Part shown: positions 24,590-36,987 of the stretch, piece by piece
How positions within the stretch are numbered: position 1 is the stretch's first letter
Layout of the letters: each line of letters opens with the position of its first letter
DNA from: Diphasiastrum complanatum
Lineage: Eukaryota; Streptophyta; Lycopodiopsida; Lycopodiales; Lycopodiaceae
Direction of reading: 5' to 3'
Length of the DNA: 64,000 nt
Assembly (NCBI GenBank): GCA_029204225.1
Contig: CM055112.1
Location: forward strand, 22,264,578-22,328,577
Translations under genes and position numbers: made by a program
Notes under the pieces: model-generated
What the model was told of the DNA's origin: nothing
The model's database searches: none
Seen by the model: the letters and a program-made list of their open reading frames with translations, nothing else

Positions 24590-25774
24590 GATTTTTTTGG
24601 CAATCTCTCACTCTTGCCCTTTGGATCTACTTGTAGCATTTCAAATTCATACCTTTCCAAAAAAAACCTTGTTGAAGTGGTGTGCAACCAATGGACACGT
24701 AGTAGTTTTGTCTGATTGCTATTTGAATGAAACTAAGTACTTTGGCAATCCAAAGTGGATGTCCTTTATTGTTATCTGAAGCTAGAAGTGCAACAAGGCT
24801 TCCAATTTGGATTTCATTTCGATTACCACGCCACTTCATTTTTACAGCTTTTATACTTTGCCTATTCTTCCTTGAGCCCACATAAATTTCACGTTCCTCA
24901 CCTTGCACGAGCTACAAGAAATCATTATGTCAAGGAAGATTTGAAGGTTCGTCAATTGTAGTTGAAGTTCCTAATTTATGAGACCAATGAAATTCTTTAG
25001 TTGTTGACGCATGTTCAAGATTGAACAAACTGATCTTTTGTTCCTCGCAAAAGTCCATCCACCAATGCTAATCAAACTCATCAAAAAAATGATAAGTTGC
25101 TTGAATACTCGACTCCAAAAATTTAATGAGACAAATGGATCAACCTCACGATGTTCTCTTTGCGCCTTTTGTTCTTCTAGCATGGACTTCAAGGGAGACA
25201 ACACAACAAGCTTGACTCGAGTTGATGAAATGTTAAGCAAAAATTGAACTCTTTCAAGAGGTAGCCATGATAGTGAATTTGAAAATTGTTTGCCCGATTC
25301 ATTACTTTTGATTTTAAACTGATGCTGAAAGCTAACATCATTAATATTGGCTATGCATCGCTCTGTTTTCATTTCGAATGTTGGGATAATTAAAAAAGAC
25401 CCTGGACTCCAAAGTGCCATTAAACACAAGTGCTCCAACAAGATGAATCTGAATAAAATCTGCCTCGTCCAAATTTTTGGGCACTATGGCAAAATGACAC
25501 AACATTGTTTTCTTCTAATCCATGCCATCAATAACAAGGCCCAGATATTTTTGTGGACATTCCAAAAATTTCTTTCAATGCTTGGCCAACTTTTGTCTTT
25601 CAACTGTTTGTTGATCTCTGTGCACTTGAAGGGCTTTTCACTACAAGAGGACGAGCGATTACCAAGGCTTTTTTTTGAGCGTTTTTTTGTAAGATAGTTT
25701 TTAAAATAAGTTGCAGGGGGAGCGAAAAGCTCGAGCCTCGTGTCTAGTTTTTGGCCTCGGTATAAGCCTACCAA
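24590..25774 (-). pseudogene. Possible degraded gene or transposon piece, unrecognised
   Basis: Three minus-strand frames lie in tandem (25484-25774, 24971-25441, 24627-24908). The last has a protein-like segment, IQIGSLVALLASDNN then HPLWIAKVLSFI, with conserved-looking Gly, Trp and Pro spacing. I cannot assign a family. The frames would need several frameshifts to be joined, so this is either a dead gene or chance. Confidence 0.25.
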
Positions 25775-25870
25775 ATTTTAACTTGTTTTGTGAACATTTA
25801 TAGAGAGAGTTATGGAGACGCATATAGAGAAGGATATAAAGAGGGTTATAGAGAGAGTCAAGGGGGCCAA
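25665..25870. repeat. Degenerate dispersed repeat (partner near 13490-13760)
   Basis: Shares a TTTTTGAGC ... AAGATAG ... GAGCGAAA ... CTCGG(T/A)ATAAGCCT succession with 13490-13600. The following GA-rich AGAGGGTTATA motifs also occur in both. It is old and diverged, and element type is unknown. Confidence 0.45.
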
Positions 25871-25947
25871 GAGGCATTCCAGGACACTCTGCTAACCGAG
25901 GGTAATACCATCACTAATGAAACAAGGGCGATGTGGTATTGTACCAC

Positions 25948-25967
25948 AAAGGCCTTGCCATGTCATA
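25948..25967 (+). repeat. Left half of a distant perfect inverted repeat
   Basis: AAAGGCCTTGCCATGTCATA is perfectly complementary to 29561-29580, 3.6 kb away. With one extra flanking base the match is 21 bp. Such a match is not expected by chance at this distance and suggests the ends or subterminal regions of one element. Confidence 0.75.
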
Positions 25968-28338
25968 ATAGCATGAATCCTAAAATTTTAGGATTTGTTT
26001 AAAGCGTTTTTTATATTGTTGCAGTTTGTTGTAAGTTTCTAATCGACAATTGAATGTTAGATGAGATCTAAAAAATTTCTTATTTATTTTGAAAGTCAAT
26101 TTATTATAAGTTTTGTACAAAGTTTTTTTTTAGAGAAAGATGTAGATTCCATTCTTGTACTTGTTGGCTTTTTCAAACAATGGCCCAAAGTTTAAATGAA
26201 TTAAAATCTTTATTAAAAAGGATAAATTTGTTATATGACTTTGATATATTTTGAGCATTTTGGCCCAAGAGTTGTTGGAGAGCCTAGATAAATTATCTTG
26301 TTTTAGGAGTATCGTTGATTTTTTTTTTGTACTTCGCAAATTTTTTGGAATTTCCTTCAATAGATATTTCTTGCTCACTGAAATTGCTCAGTGGATTCAT
26401 TATTGTATTTTTTGCTTCGTTTAATAGTTGATGATATTCATTTGTTTTTATGTACTTTCTCAAGTAATAAATGATATTGTTGTTTGATAATTGTGAGTCT
26501 TGATGGATTTGCTTGAAATTGTTAACAATCAACACTTGTGGCAAGTAGTGAAATCGATTTATTAGAACGTGTAGTGTGGTGACCTGGTTTCAACAATTTG
26601 TTAATGATTTTGGCTTTTTATTGCTAAATCTTAAGCCTTTTCTTTGTCGTTGTGTATCACCTAATCATAAGTTGTATTTAGTGGGGTATGAGTTAAATTT
26701 GTTTTGTGGCATTAAGGCAGCCCTTTTACTACTTATGAATTTGGCATATGGTTGTGCCTAGTCGTTGCTCTTTTAAATTATAAAAGTCATTGGTTTAAGA
26801 AGGCACAAACCTTCGTCAAGTTGTTCTTAAGGTTATAGTCATATTCTAAAGCCTAGTCGGCATTCTCGCATTATTCGGCTTTGTGTGAGAGTCAAGTTTC
26901 AATGGCAGTTTTAGCGGCTGACTGTAACCCGCCATCTTCGCATTTCCTAAGGGCAAACTACTATTTTCAAAGGCAAGGCACTACAAATCTGAAAGGCCAT
27001 TGTCGCACATTTCACACTATTTGGGATTTTCAAAACCTTGTTCATTCTTTAGTGCCTACCTCGGAGCACCTCCACGCAGCAAGAGACTCCCACCTTCGCA
27101 TTTCTTAAGGACAACTATCACACTTCTTAAAGGAAGCTTCGCACTTTTCTCTCTCTTTCTCTTCGGATTCTTGTAGGGCAGGCTTCGCTCTTCATCTCCA
27201 GCCAGCCATCGTGCTTCTTTTGGACCATGAACTAGTAGGTAGGAATGCTTGATGTTATGATCATTCTCCAAGATGCAACCATATACAAAGATAGATTTCA
27301 GATGGCATATGCAACGATAGTCATCTTCTTTCTTTAGCGACAGTTTACCAATAGCCAACGACAGTTCCAAAGGCAGTTTGGACAGCCCAGGCAGTGACCT
27401 TGCATTCTAACTGTCGGCTATTGGTTGGCAGCATTCCATTGGCTCATGGGCAGTCATTTCCAGATGTCAGATATTTATTTGCTCTCTCCTTGTAGACAGT
27501 TATCAAAGCCACATCCTCTAGCACGTTTTCTCTCTAGCTATATTATGCCAATCTCATGCCATTGTAAATCATTCAGACACAATGTAGAACAGAGGCTCAG
27601 AAGCTTTGTTGGTGCTTTAATGTAGATTTACTGCTTTTGCTATTCATCTACAAGTTCAGAACCTTTGTGTTCTCAGATTCTTGTATAGAGGGGTAGCAAC
27701 CCCTCTTCTTTGCAGTGTCTAGACTGTAATGAATATAACTTTGTACTCTGCAAATGGTGAATACAGATAATGTAAATCTGAGTGTTCTGAATCACACACA
27801 ACTTGTTTCTACTGTGAATACCTTTTGTGCTTTTCATGGTGATTCATTTTGGTAATAGAAAGTTTATGAGACTATATTGTTTGTGCCTATACACAGTGTT
27901 TGGACTGAAATTGATTAGTGAAGTGTCTCTAGCCTTCAGTCTTGTGATTTGCGCAGATCATAGGAGTTAGATTCATGATAAGCTATTGTCAAGATAACGG
28001 AAACATTGTGTGGCTTTCCCTTTTGCCGAAGTATTTGCTTTCTTGAGTTCACTCCCATTTGAATCTGAAAACCATAATAAAGTATTCAGTATTTTTCTCC
28101 TGGGTGTTTGTTTTCTTTATACGGTTGTACTGGCAGCCCCTTGTGGAAAAATCTATTGATGACCAGTTTGCAATCACTTCTCCTCTCCACTCCATTCATT
28201 CTTAGTTATTTCTGGTTTTGCACTAATAATGACAGTATTAGCCTTTTTATTGCTCTCTAGTAGGGATGATACCCATTTATACTACAAATACCAATCATTT
28301 TGATGTTGGTATGTCGCGACATGTGGTCATTGTTTCTA
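25968..28338. other. Non-coding stretch between inverted-repeat half and dispersed repeat
   Basis: The minus-strand frame 26293-26544 (MPQVLIVNNFKQIHQ) looks protein-like but is unassigned. Around 27480-27800 there is LTR-like material: a GAGGGG...CCCCTC hairpin near 27689-27706 and AATGAATATAACTTTG polyadenylation-type sequence, without defined ends. TAGTGAAATCGATTTATTAG at about 26547 recurs at about 30641. Confidence 0.3.
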
Positions 28339-29290
28339 TCCATTTATACTGCTTTCATTTTTTGTTGTTTGACGAGATACATGGTTGTTCTTGGTTCTTT
28401 CCAAGGATATACTTCTACTTCGTTGTCAATATTTGTTTGTATAATGATGATTTTCATTGTTCCAATTGGACTGATACATGTCACAATTTCTCGCATTGTT
28501 GTTGCTGAATCAGTGACACAATGATACACTACTAACTTACAATTCATGCATTTGCAAAACCAAAACAAACATAAGCTATCACATTGTATTGGCGATTGAT
28601 TGTTGTTGTTGGTAAGAAGTTTTGGATGTTGTTGTTGGTAAGAAGTTTTATGTATGTTTTGAATGATGTGATTTGCTCATATTGGATTTAAAACTTGGAT
28701 CATTTTTGTAGTGTTCTTTCCAAATCGTAACAGCACAATCATTTTCTTTTAAACTTAGCAAAAAGCATTGCACAACATTTGCTTCGACGGAATATGATGA
28801 TTCAATAGAAATGAAAAGATGTTAAAAATTCATAATAATCACATTTACAAAAATCCATATTAATCGCGATTACGTTGTAGAGTATTTTAGTATTTAAGAA
28901 TATTCAAAATCAATATTCACAATCAATATTCACAAGTATTCACAATATTCACGTATCTCATAATATACGTTTCTCAATATTCACAATTTTACATCAGTAT
29001 TCATATTTGTATTCACAATGTTCACGATCATTATTCACAATATTCATGATCACTATTCACAACATTCATGATGACAATCTCAGAATCTCAATTTCTCAAA
29101 ATCTCATTTTCTCAAAATCTCAATTTCTCAAAATCTCAATTTCTCAGTTTCTCAAAATATGAGTTTCTCAAAATCTCAGTTTCTCAGTTTCTCAATTTCT
29201 CAATTTCTCAGAATCTCAGTTTTTCAAAATCTCAATTTCTCAGTTTCTCGATCTTCGCAATTTCAACGATCACAAACCATCACTAAAGTA
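28339..29290. repeat. 0.95-kb dispersed repeat, copy 1
   Basis: Roughly 85% similar by eye to 30678-31526 in the same orientation. Shared blocks include GTTGTTTGACGAGATACATG, TTTGCAAAACCAAAACAAAC and CAATTTCAACGATCACAAAC at the right end. Between the two copies lie 1.4 kb of unrelated sequence. The pair could be diverged LTRs of a dead element, but no primer site or terminal TG/CA was found. Confidence 0.7.
29068..29270 (+). repeat. Short tandem array of TTTCTCA/AAATCTCA units
   Basis: The array is built from alternating TTTCTCAA and AAATCTCA 8-mers, about 20 units. A shorter version occurs at 31374-31490 in the second dispersed-repeat copy. Translated frames read SQFLKISF-like repeats and are not genes. 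Confidence 0.85.
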
Positions 29291-29560
29291 ATCTTCAGGA
29301 CGCATCTCTGAAAATTTGATTATTTCTTCATCCAATATGGAAGACATTCTCTATATGTCCTGTAACACAAAATACAATCGCAAAATTATAGTTTGGTAGA
29401 GATCAGCTTTTACTGATGCAAACTAATTGATGAATTATATCTATCACAAAAAAATGTAGTAACTACAATTGCACACCTCAAGTAAAAACAAAATATAACA
29501 AAATGCAATATACAAGCTTTCACCATATTTGATACTGACATAGAACAAAGGATATCACAA

Positions 29561-29580
29561 TATGACATGGCAAGGCCTTT
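29561..29580 (-). repeat. Right half of a distant perfect inverted repeat
   Basis: TATGACATGGCAAGGCCTTT is complementary to 25948-25967. The interval between the halves contains the whole first dispersed repeat (28339-29290). Confidence 0.75.
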
Positions 29581-29843
29581 GGGTATCTGTAATATGCAAA
29601 AAGAGAATTAAATGAGCTATTATAGGAAGACCAAGAATGTCAACATACCGAAATAAACTAAAATGAATCTATTAAGAAAATCATTTCAAATGCAATACTA
29701 TTTTTATTTCTACAAGCCATATTCAAATATTCTAAAGTGCACTAAAAATGACATCTTTTGGAATGAACTATGATGTAAAAATCTACAAGAAAACAAAATG
29801 CATGAACCAGGGCAAAGCGAATTAAAAAATAAAAAAGTGAACC

Positions 29844-30037
29844 TCTACACAACCAATTGAGGAGTTGCAACATATAATAGAAACAACAACCATTAAATAG
29901 ACCCATGATCCAAATAGATATACACAAAAAAGTACAAAAATCTACACAACCAATTGAAGAGTTGCAACATATAATAGAAACAACAACCATTAAATAGACC
30001 CCATGATCCAAATAGATATACACAAAAAAAGTACAAA
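29844..30037 (+). repeat. 97-bp tandem duplication
   Basis: Two nearly identical 97-bp units (29844-29940 and 29941-30037), each beginning TCTACACAACCAATTGA. They differ at a few positions, including AGGAG/AGAAG and one extra base, so the duplication is fairly recent. Confidence 0.9.
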
Positions 30038-30677
30038 AAGATCAATATCAATAACGTGGATAAAAGAATAGGAAGTTGAATAAAGAATCTACTGGAGTTG
30101 ACTTGATCATAAAGTCAAGCCAAGTACTACTCTATAATCAATCAAGCATGGACAATGAGCCTCACATGCCTTTTTATACTATTTGAGGCCATCAAATACA
30201 AATTGAGAGTTAGAAGCTTAATGCACACCATATGACTATAAATGACTTATAAACATCAAATCATAATAAATGGTAAACCAAGGACCCAAAATATATGACC
30301 CAAATGATAGAGACAAATGGGACCCGTGGTCCAAATAAACATTCTTTTCCATGATATTTAGCATACATTGCTCATTACACTTCATAAATATCTTTTACGG
30401 AAGTTCAAGAATTTGATGGAGAAAGCGAAAACAAAAGCAAAGAGCACGACCAACCCCACATGCACAGCAACAACAACACCAAGGTAGTCACAATGAAAGC
30501 CAAAATAGTCTACCAAAAATTGCTTCATTGTTTTTTATCACCTTGGCCTGGGATATGAACGGTTGTAAATATTTTTCTCACAGTAAAATATGCATGGAGC
30601 TCTACTTCCAATTGAATTGCTCTTTCCCGTTATTAGAGTAGTGAAATCGATTTATTAGAAAGTGTAGATTTTGTTTC

Positions 30678-31526
30678 ATTGTTCCAGTCCATTTGTATCG
30701 CTTTCGTTTTATGTTGTTTGACGAGATACATGATTTTATGGTTGTTCTCAGTTCTTTCCAGGGATATACTTCTACTTTGTTGTCAGTATTTGTTTGTATA
30801 ATGATAATTTTCATTGTTCCAATTGGATTGATGCATGTCACAATTTCTCGAATTGTTATTGTTGAATCAGTGTCACAATGTTATACTACTAACTTATAAT
30901 TTATGGATTTGCAAAACCAAAACAAACAAAAGTTGTCACATTGCATTGGCGATTGATTGTCGTTGTTGGTAAAAAGTTTTATGTATGTTTTGAATGATGA
31001 GATTTGCTCATATTGGATTTTAAAAATTGGATCGTTTTTGTAGTGTTCTTTTCAAATTGTAGCATCACAATCATTTTCTCTTAAACTTAGCAAAAAACAT
31101 TGCACAACATTTGCTCGTCGACGGAATATGATGATTCAATAGAACTGAAAAGACGTTGAAAATCCATAGTAATCAATGTAGAATATTTTAGAATATTAAT
31201 CATGATGTAGAATATTTTGGTATTTTAGAATATTCAAAATCAATATTTACAACACGTATTCACAATATTAACATCTCATAATATATGTATTCAATATTCA
31301 CAATTTCACATCAGTATTCACGATTTGTATTCACAATGTTCACGATTCCTATTTACAACATTCATGACAAAAATCTCATAATCTCAAAATTTCAAAATCT
31401 CAGTTTCTCAAGATCTCAGTTTTTCAGAATCTCAATTTCTCAGTTTCTCAAATCTCAGTTTCTCAGAATCTCAATTTCTCAGTTTCTCATTATTCGCAAT
31501 TTCAACGATCACAAACCATCAATAAA
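30678..31526. repeat. 0.85-kb dispersed repeat, copy 2
   Basis: Counterpart of 28339-29290, with the same order of blocks and a shorter CTCA array (31374-31490). It is preceded at about 30641 by TAGTGAAATCGATTTATTAG, also present at about 26547. Confidence 0.7.
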
Positions 31527-31856
31527 GTATTTCAAACCATTTCTCGAACCTGAAAACCTCGACATTTCTTAAGGTGATGGAATAGAAGGGCATGGAATGT
31601 ATGCCCTACCATCGACGGCATCATCAGTTCTTTCCATCCAACGGCTCTCTTTGAAACTCATCAACTACGGTCCACGACTCATGCATAGAAAAGTAACCAC
31701 CATGCATAATAAAGTAAATTCTTTGTTTTTATTCATGATGCATGCTACTTTAGCCCTAAACCAAGCTTCAGAACTTTAAAATTTGGGTTGCCACGAGTAA
31801 TTAATTTTTAATGTTGACTTTTTTGATAACTCCATTGACCAACCTCACCACATAGT
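31527..31856. other. No gene seen
   Basis: A short non-coding interval between the dispersed repeat and the next Copia LTR. Confidence 0.4.
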
Positions 31857-32134
31857 TGTTAGAAATTAATGATAAACTTCATTGTTACACTTCTTAATTA
31901 CATTTTACGATGTACTTTATTATTGACAACTATTACTAGTTGTAGCTAGCCGTAGGATAGTCTAGTAGTCTACTCTTAGGTTTTCTCTCTCTATCAAGGT
32001 TCAAGGTTTATATGTACATTTTACATTCAGTATGAAGTTAGTGTAATTGAGTGATATTGCATGTTTTTCTTCTGCCTCCTTGTTTGGTGATTGCTTATGG
32101 TGAATACTTGATGTTGCATAGATGATTATTGACT
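31857..32134 (+). repeat. Probable 5' LTR of a plus-strand Copia element
   Basis: This roughly 280-bp sequence begins TGTTAGAAATTAATG and precedes the primer site at 32135. It contains CTCTCTCTATCAAGGTT and a likely polyadenylation region. The right end lacks a clean CA, and no 3' LTR is present to confirm the limits. Confidence 0.55.
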
Positions 32135-32146
32135 TGGTATCAGAGC
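32135..32146 (+). other. Primer binding site (tRNA-iMet)
   Basis: TGGTATCAGAGC is an exact match to the plant Copia consensus, 690 bp upstream of the gag start at 32825. Confidence 0.9.
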
Positions 32147-32824
32147 TACGATAAACCTGCATGCCTGATCAGTGGATACAGCTTGTCACTGGCTCCGCAA
32201 TGAAGTGAGAAAGTCCTTCATAGGAGGTGAAAGCTTGGAGAGACAAAAACAACTAGAAGAAATCTTTCTTGGTGTATTTTGTAGGTTTTGGAGCTCACAG
32301 TTATTAGTGGGGAACAAACACACAATCCCAGAGGAATCGAAAAGGCCAAGGTAGTATGAGACAGATTGAAAATCTGAGTGGGAAAAGTTTTACAATATTT
32401 TTTAGTCTTTGTGAAAAGTGTCATTTGTTAGAGAGTTGTGCCAAGAAATTTCTCATTTGTTTGTTTGGGGTACTACAAGTCACACCAAACAGTGTCTAAT
32501 ATTGCCATTCAGAGCTTTGAGGCTTCATACCTTTCACATTACTAATATATGTCTGTCTAAACGATCACTTGTTTCAAATCTTTGCAAAGAGGAGGCGGCG
32601 TAGCCCGCCATGCCAAAGTAGGAAATCTGGAATATTCCCTTTGAAAGTTTTTATATTCTCTCTATTTTTTATATTCATACCAATATCGGATCCACGCGCA
32701 CAAGTTAAAGAGGATCTTGAACAGCCGTACATCTGCGCTCCATTCCGATATCAGGTGTATAACCAGAAAAATATACAGTTCTGTGGTGTGATAAATTACT
32801 TGATCCGGACTCATTTGTTCAGTA

Positions 32825-34128
32825 ATGACAACTCTAAGTGAGAGTGTCCTTAATGAGTCAAGAAAATTAGAAGGAGCCGGTAACTATGCAGTTTGGAAAT
32901 TCAAACTAAAAAATATTTTGATGGAAAAAGAGTTATGGGAGATTGTGACAGGTGAAGAGACAAGGCCAGTGATTGAAGAAGATCAGAGGACATTTGACAG
33001 GAGAAAACGAAAAGCACAAACTGTCATCAACTTATAAGTTAGAGATGCAATTATTCCCTACATTTCGGATTCAGAAGGACCAAAAGAAGCATGGGATACA
33101 TTGAAGGCATTGTTTGAGACCACAAACACATCTTGAGTGCTATTCCTGAAGACGAAGCTGTACACATTGCAGATGGATGATGGAGAAACTATTGCTGATC
33201 ACCTACTAAAGAGATTCGTGATCAATTAGCAGCAGTTGGAGAGCGAGTTTAGGATCGTGCAATTGACATTGAATAGTTTGAGTGACTCACATCAAATGTT
33301 TGTGACAAGTATAGCCACACTAAAAAATCTTCCAACCTATGAAGAGTTAGGTGGATTGCTTTTGCAGGAAGAACAATGTCAAGAGAACTTGAGTCATCGC
33401 AACAAGGGATTTGATCAAGCTCTTGCAGTGAGAGGACGTGGTGCAGATTTGGGCTTGAAAGACACCAATCAAGAGGTGGAAACTCAAATCATGGATCGTT
33501 CCAACAATTTCAAGAACAATCCAATGATGGCCCAAATCGAGACAATTGGAATCAAGGTCGAGATCAAGGACGTGGCTATTCCAAGCAAAATAAACCTGGA
33601 AATTGCAGGTACTGCAACAAACCTAGACATTCGGAGCATGAATGCTTCAGGAAACAGAAGGGGATAGAACAAAGAAAAGGCAAATGGCAAGCGAGCAATT
33701 ATGTCGATCAACATCAATTTGATGATAATTATTATGAAGACAATTATGTTGATCAACATCAATACGATGATGATCAATATGAAGATGATACAGGTGAGAG
33801 TTCGAACTTGTTCATTACAGCATTAATGACAAGTGATGAAGCCAAGGATACCTGGTACATTGATAGTGGTGCATCCAAGCACATGACTTCAAAGAAGGAG
33901 TGGTTTTCAAAACTCAAGTAAACTCACAATGGTAATGAAGTTGGACAAGCCGATGGCAAATTTCTATCTGTTAAAGGAGTTGGAGTGGTACCAGTGAAGT
34001 TAGCGGGAAGATAAAGTAGATAAGCAATGTGCAATATGTACCTGGCTTAGCTAACAATCTACTATTTGTTGGGATGATGGCTGATCAACAACTGAAGATT
34101 GAGTTTGACATGAAGAATACCCATTCTT
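32825..34128 (+). pseudogene. Copia gag and protease, broken
   Basis: Gag starts at 32825 (ESRKLEGAGNYAVWKFK) and is related to the gag at 1-189. It is interrupted by stops near 33035 and 33137 and a frameshift near 33230. A CCHC knuckle (CRYCNKPRHSEHEC) lies near 33605-33650 in a shifted frame. The protease motif TWYIDSGASKHMTS is near 33850-33890, after an Asp/Tyr/Gln-rich linker. Further stops follow, and the sequence ends at about 34128 before integrase, next to Helitron-like DNA. The element is dead. Confidence 0.88.
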
Positions 34129-34137
34129 TAAATACCC

Positions 34138-35270
34138 ATTCCTCTAAAACTGGTCCTGCTTGATACAAATCAATGCATGTAATTACATCCAATCCTCCGA
34201 AGTGTTGAGAATGGACGTGTTTGATTGCTTGTAGTCTTTGATCTGCAAATTGCAAAATCCTCTTTCCAATGAGTGAAATTTCATCAAAAACTACTAGTTG
34301 TAACTATGTAAGCCATAAGTAAGTTCTTTGGCAATCTTATATGTGTATTTAATTGTTTATAATAGCGCCTTAGTAAATCTTTTACAATCAAAATTAGCGT
34401 GAATGTTTTTCCTATTCCAACTCCTCTTCTGAGACAAAGATGGACCTTTTCATTTGGATTTACTCTCTTTCTATGCATTATGTCATCACAAATTAATCTT
34501 TGTGCATTGTTCAATGTTCTTAATTTTGAATGATAGTCTTTGGTATTCAATACAGTGAATGTGAAGTTTTGCTCGGTGTTGTTGGTTTTTTGAGTTTGTG
34601 ATGATGGTTTTTGAGGGAAATCGAGTGCCTAGTCATAATGCTCAATGTTTGAATCTACCGACGATGTAGTTGGTGGGTTGTTTTGAATAAGGTCTTGGTG
34701 ATTTTCAAGATCATTCCAATTGATGTCGATGTTTTGCTTTTTTCTTGTAGTCATAGTTGAATTTTGGTTTGTTTTGTGATATGATTTGTATGTTTTGGTA
34801 ATAACCATCATGCCATGACTGGTTCGTGGTTTTTAGATTTTGTTTAGATTCTACGAATGGTAGATACAAAAGTAGATACTCTATGTAATAGTTTTTAGGA
34901 TCTTTGTGGATGTTGTAATTGGCAAATTGAATGATTTTGAGGAATTGTTCTCCTTTTTACTTGCTTTCCATTGTCAATGTCATGTGTGACATATTCAGGA
35001 AACAAAATTGGTGGTAGCAAATTTTTCGTGAAATGTAGTGATCAATTTTCTATTTGCATTTGATGTCGATAGATGAAGATTCCAACATTTGACTTTGGTG
35101 TTTTTTTAAAAAGACATATGCTCGTTTGTCTTCCAAATTTGTGTTGATAGTGAAAATTAGAAAAAAATCATCTACGTTGAGTTTAGGGGTATTGCAAAAA
35201 AAATAATTTAAGTAGGCAAATCCACATGTAAAGCCATGATTCGGCCAAAAGTAGGACATGAGGTAAACTC
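34138..35270 (-). pseudogene. Helitron-type PIF1-like helicase remnant
   Basis: The minus-strand sequence includes LNNAQRLICDDIMHRKR then a degenerate Walker A (RRGVGIGKTFTL), and, after a break, a Walker B-type segment FDEISLIGKRIL with HFGGLDVI and a late DLYQAGPVLE. Upstream are Helitron-like pieces: KKHQSQM...SIDIKCK, KIDHYISR, ESWHDGYY-type SWHDGYY. Stops and frameshifts are numerous and AYTG is changed to AYIV. The Rep (HUH) domain is not seen and the Helitron ends (TC, CTRR) were not found. Confidence 0.75.
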
Positions 35271-35692
35271 AAGCTAGTTAGGCTTATTACATTTGTGAAG
35301 TTGTGACACTTCCTATGAGTTGGCATAGAATTTCGGGTCCAATCAAAACAGTGATATGTACCAAATTGGCCCAATCACATTTGATGGCTCACATGTCCTC
35401 AAGCCAATTTATTTTGATTCAAATTGATTAGATGTCAATCATAATTTTCATCGGCCCTAATTGTATTCTGATATCAATTGACCTTGAACTAAGGTCGATA
35501 TAAGTGCTCTATTTTTTACCTCTTCTTTCACCTGCATCGTATTGTCCCCCACATCTTTGTACATCGGTTTCTTCCTCTCTTTTGTCATCCTCGCAATAAC
35601 CTATACCTCCACCCTCTCAAGTACTTTGTCAAGGTTGTGGACGTACATGTGCAAGGTGTTAGCCTTTCTCGGCATCAAAATGCATGTACCAT
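35271..35692. other. No gene seen
   Basis: Intervening sequence between Helitron remnant and the tandem repeat. Short frames carry no motif. Confidence 0.35.
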
Positions 35693-35800
35693 TTTCAACA
35701 ATGAGCTTCTCTTTTAGCAACACCACACATGCACATCTTGCTCCTCTTTCAACAATGAGCTTCTCGTTTAGCAACACCACACATCCACATCCTACTCCTC
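35693..35800 (+). repeat. 54-bp tandem duplication
   Basis: Two units, 35693-35746 and 35747-35800, each starting TTTCAACAATGAGCTTCTC. The period is a multiple of three, so a frame stays open through it, but no protein family is recognisable. Confidence 0.85.
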
Positions 35801-35939
35801 TTTCAACTCCCAACTCTAGTTGGGCTCGGGCTTGCAATCGTGATATTTGGGCTCCTTTTATCTCGGTTTTCCTCACCCTTGCCTTTATGCCCGCATTCCA
35901 ATTGCCCTTTGGCTAGATGTATAAAGAGCTCTTCGACTG

Positions 35940-36987
35940 TCATTAACTCATTTAGCTACCAATCCTTTTGATATTGCTGCTTGGCATATTTTTTTGCTCT
36001 GTCCCCTTTGGTATTTGCATGTTTCTCCTAGAGGTGGTGAAGCAGGTCATCAAGAAACTCGTAATAGAATTTGACATTTCATGTTAGGTGATTGGCAAAA
36101 TTTCTAAGAGGAGCTTTTTTTTCATTGCAATGTACTTGTAGTAAAACATGAGTTTGTCTTTTTCTCAGATTCTACATCCATTCCTATTCGTAGTCGTCTA
36201 TGGGCAAGCTATTGTAATATTGAAGCACTGGAATGGCTTCATTCACATACCAATGATACACTAGATTTTTAGCCGGACTTTGATACAACTTGCACAAGTT
36301 TATTTTATTATAGCATTTCTTCATTGTCCTCACCTCTTGAGTGATGAGCCTTCAGGGATGGTCTTTGAGCACCTACATGATTATTTCCTTGCAGATGATT
36401 CTACTAGTGGCTTTGATCTTGTTTTCAAGGTCTGCTCTGTCATTTCTTGTGCGTTGATTCCGCCTCCAAATGCTCATATTTTAGCTACTACTCATCTTTT
36501 AGCATCGGATAAACCCTCTGGTGGTGTGCGTCCGATTGTGGTGGGTGAATATTTATACATGTTGGTTGCAAAGACCCTTTGTTTCCAATTTCGGGAAGCA
36601 TTTCATGCTCATCTTTTTCCATTTCAATTTTTCTGTGCTACTCTTGGTGCTTGTGAGACTATCATTTATGCTTTACGAGCTATTTCAGATCTTAATCCTA
36701 ACTGGCTGGTAGTTATACAAGTGGATGTTGCTAATGCTTTCAACTACATTTTTCAAGTGGCTATCTTTCAAGCACTTTGTGGTGCTCATGATACGCTAGC
36801 CATGCTCGTTCCTTTTGTGTGTTGCTTCTGGTTTGAAAGTTCTCCGTTATACTTTAGTCATGCTTCTTATACAGGTGATAAGTTGACACATTTTACCAGG
36901 GCCTTCTTCGCAATCATCTTGATGACATGTGAATATTGTTATCCTTTACCCAAATTCAATGTTATAGTGATTTACAATGAGTCTTGG
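35940..36987 (+). pseudogene. Non-LTR (LINE-like) reverse transcriptase remnant
   Basis: The region reads FDIAAWHIFLLCPLW and GDWQNF upstream with stops, then an open frame (36280-36990). This contains ATTHLLASDKPSGGVRPIVV, LVAKTLCFQFREAF, a P.Q-type FPFQF, ACETIIYALRA and VIQVDVANAFN. This succession is the fingers-to-palm part of RT, with VDVANAFN as motif A. The (F/Y)xDD motif is not present downstream, so the RT is incomplete. Family assignment beyond 'non-LTR-like' is uncertain. Confidence 0.6.

Noticed and set aside
29068-29286. SQFLKIS-type repeat protein
   Set aside because: Product of an 8-bp tandem repeat. No start context or similarity, and the second copy has another length and frame.
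34284-34550. Host PIF1 helicase gene
   Set aside because: Walker A is degenerate, the frame is interrupted, and upstream pieces match the Helitron helicase context. It is adjacent to a truncated Copia element.
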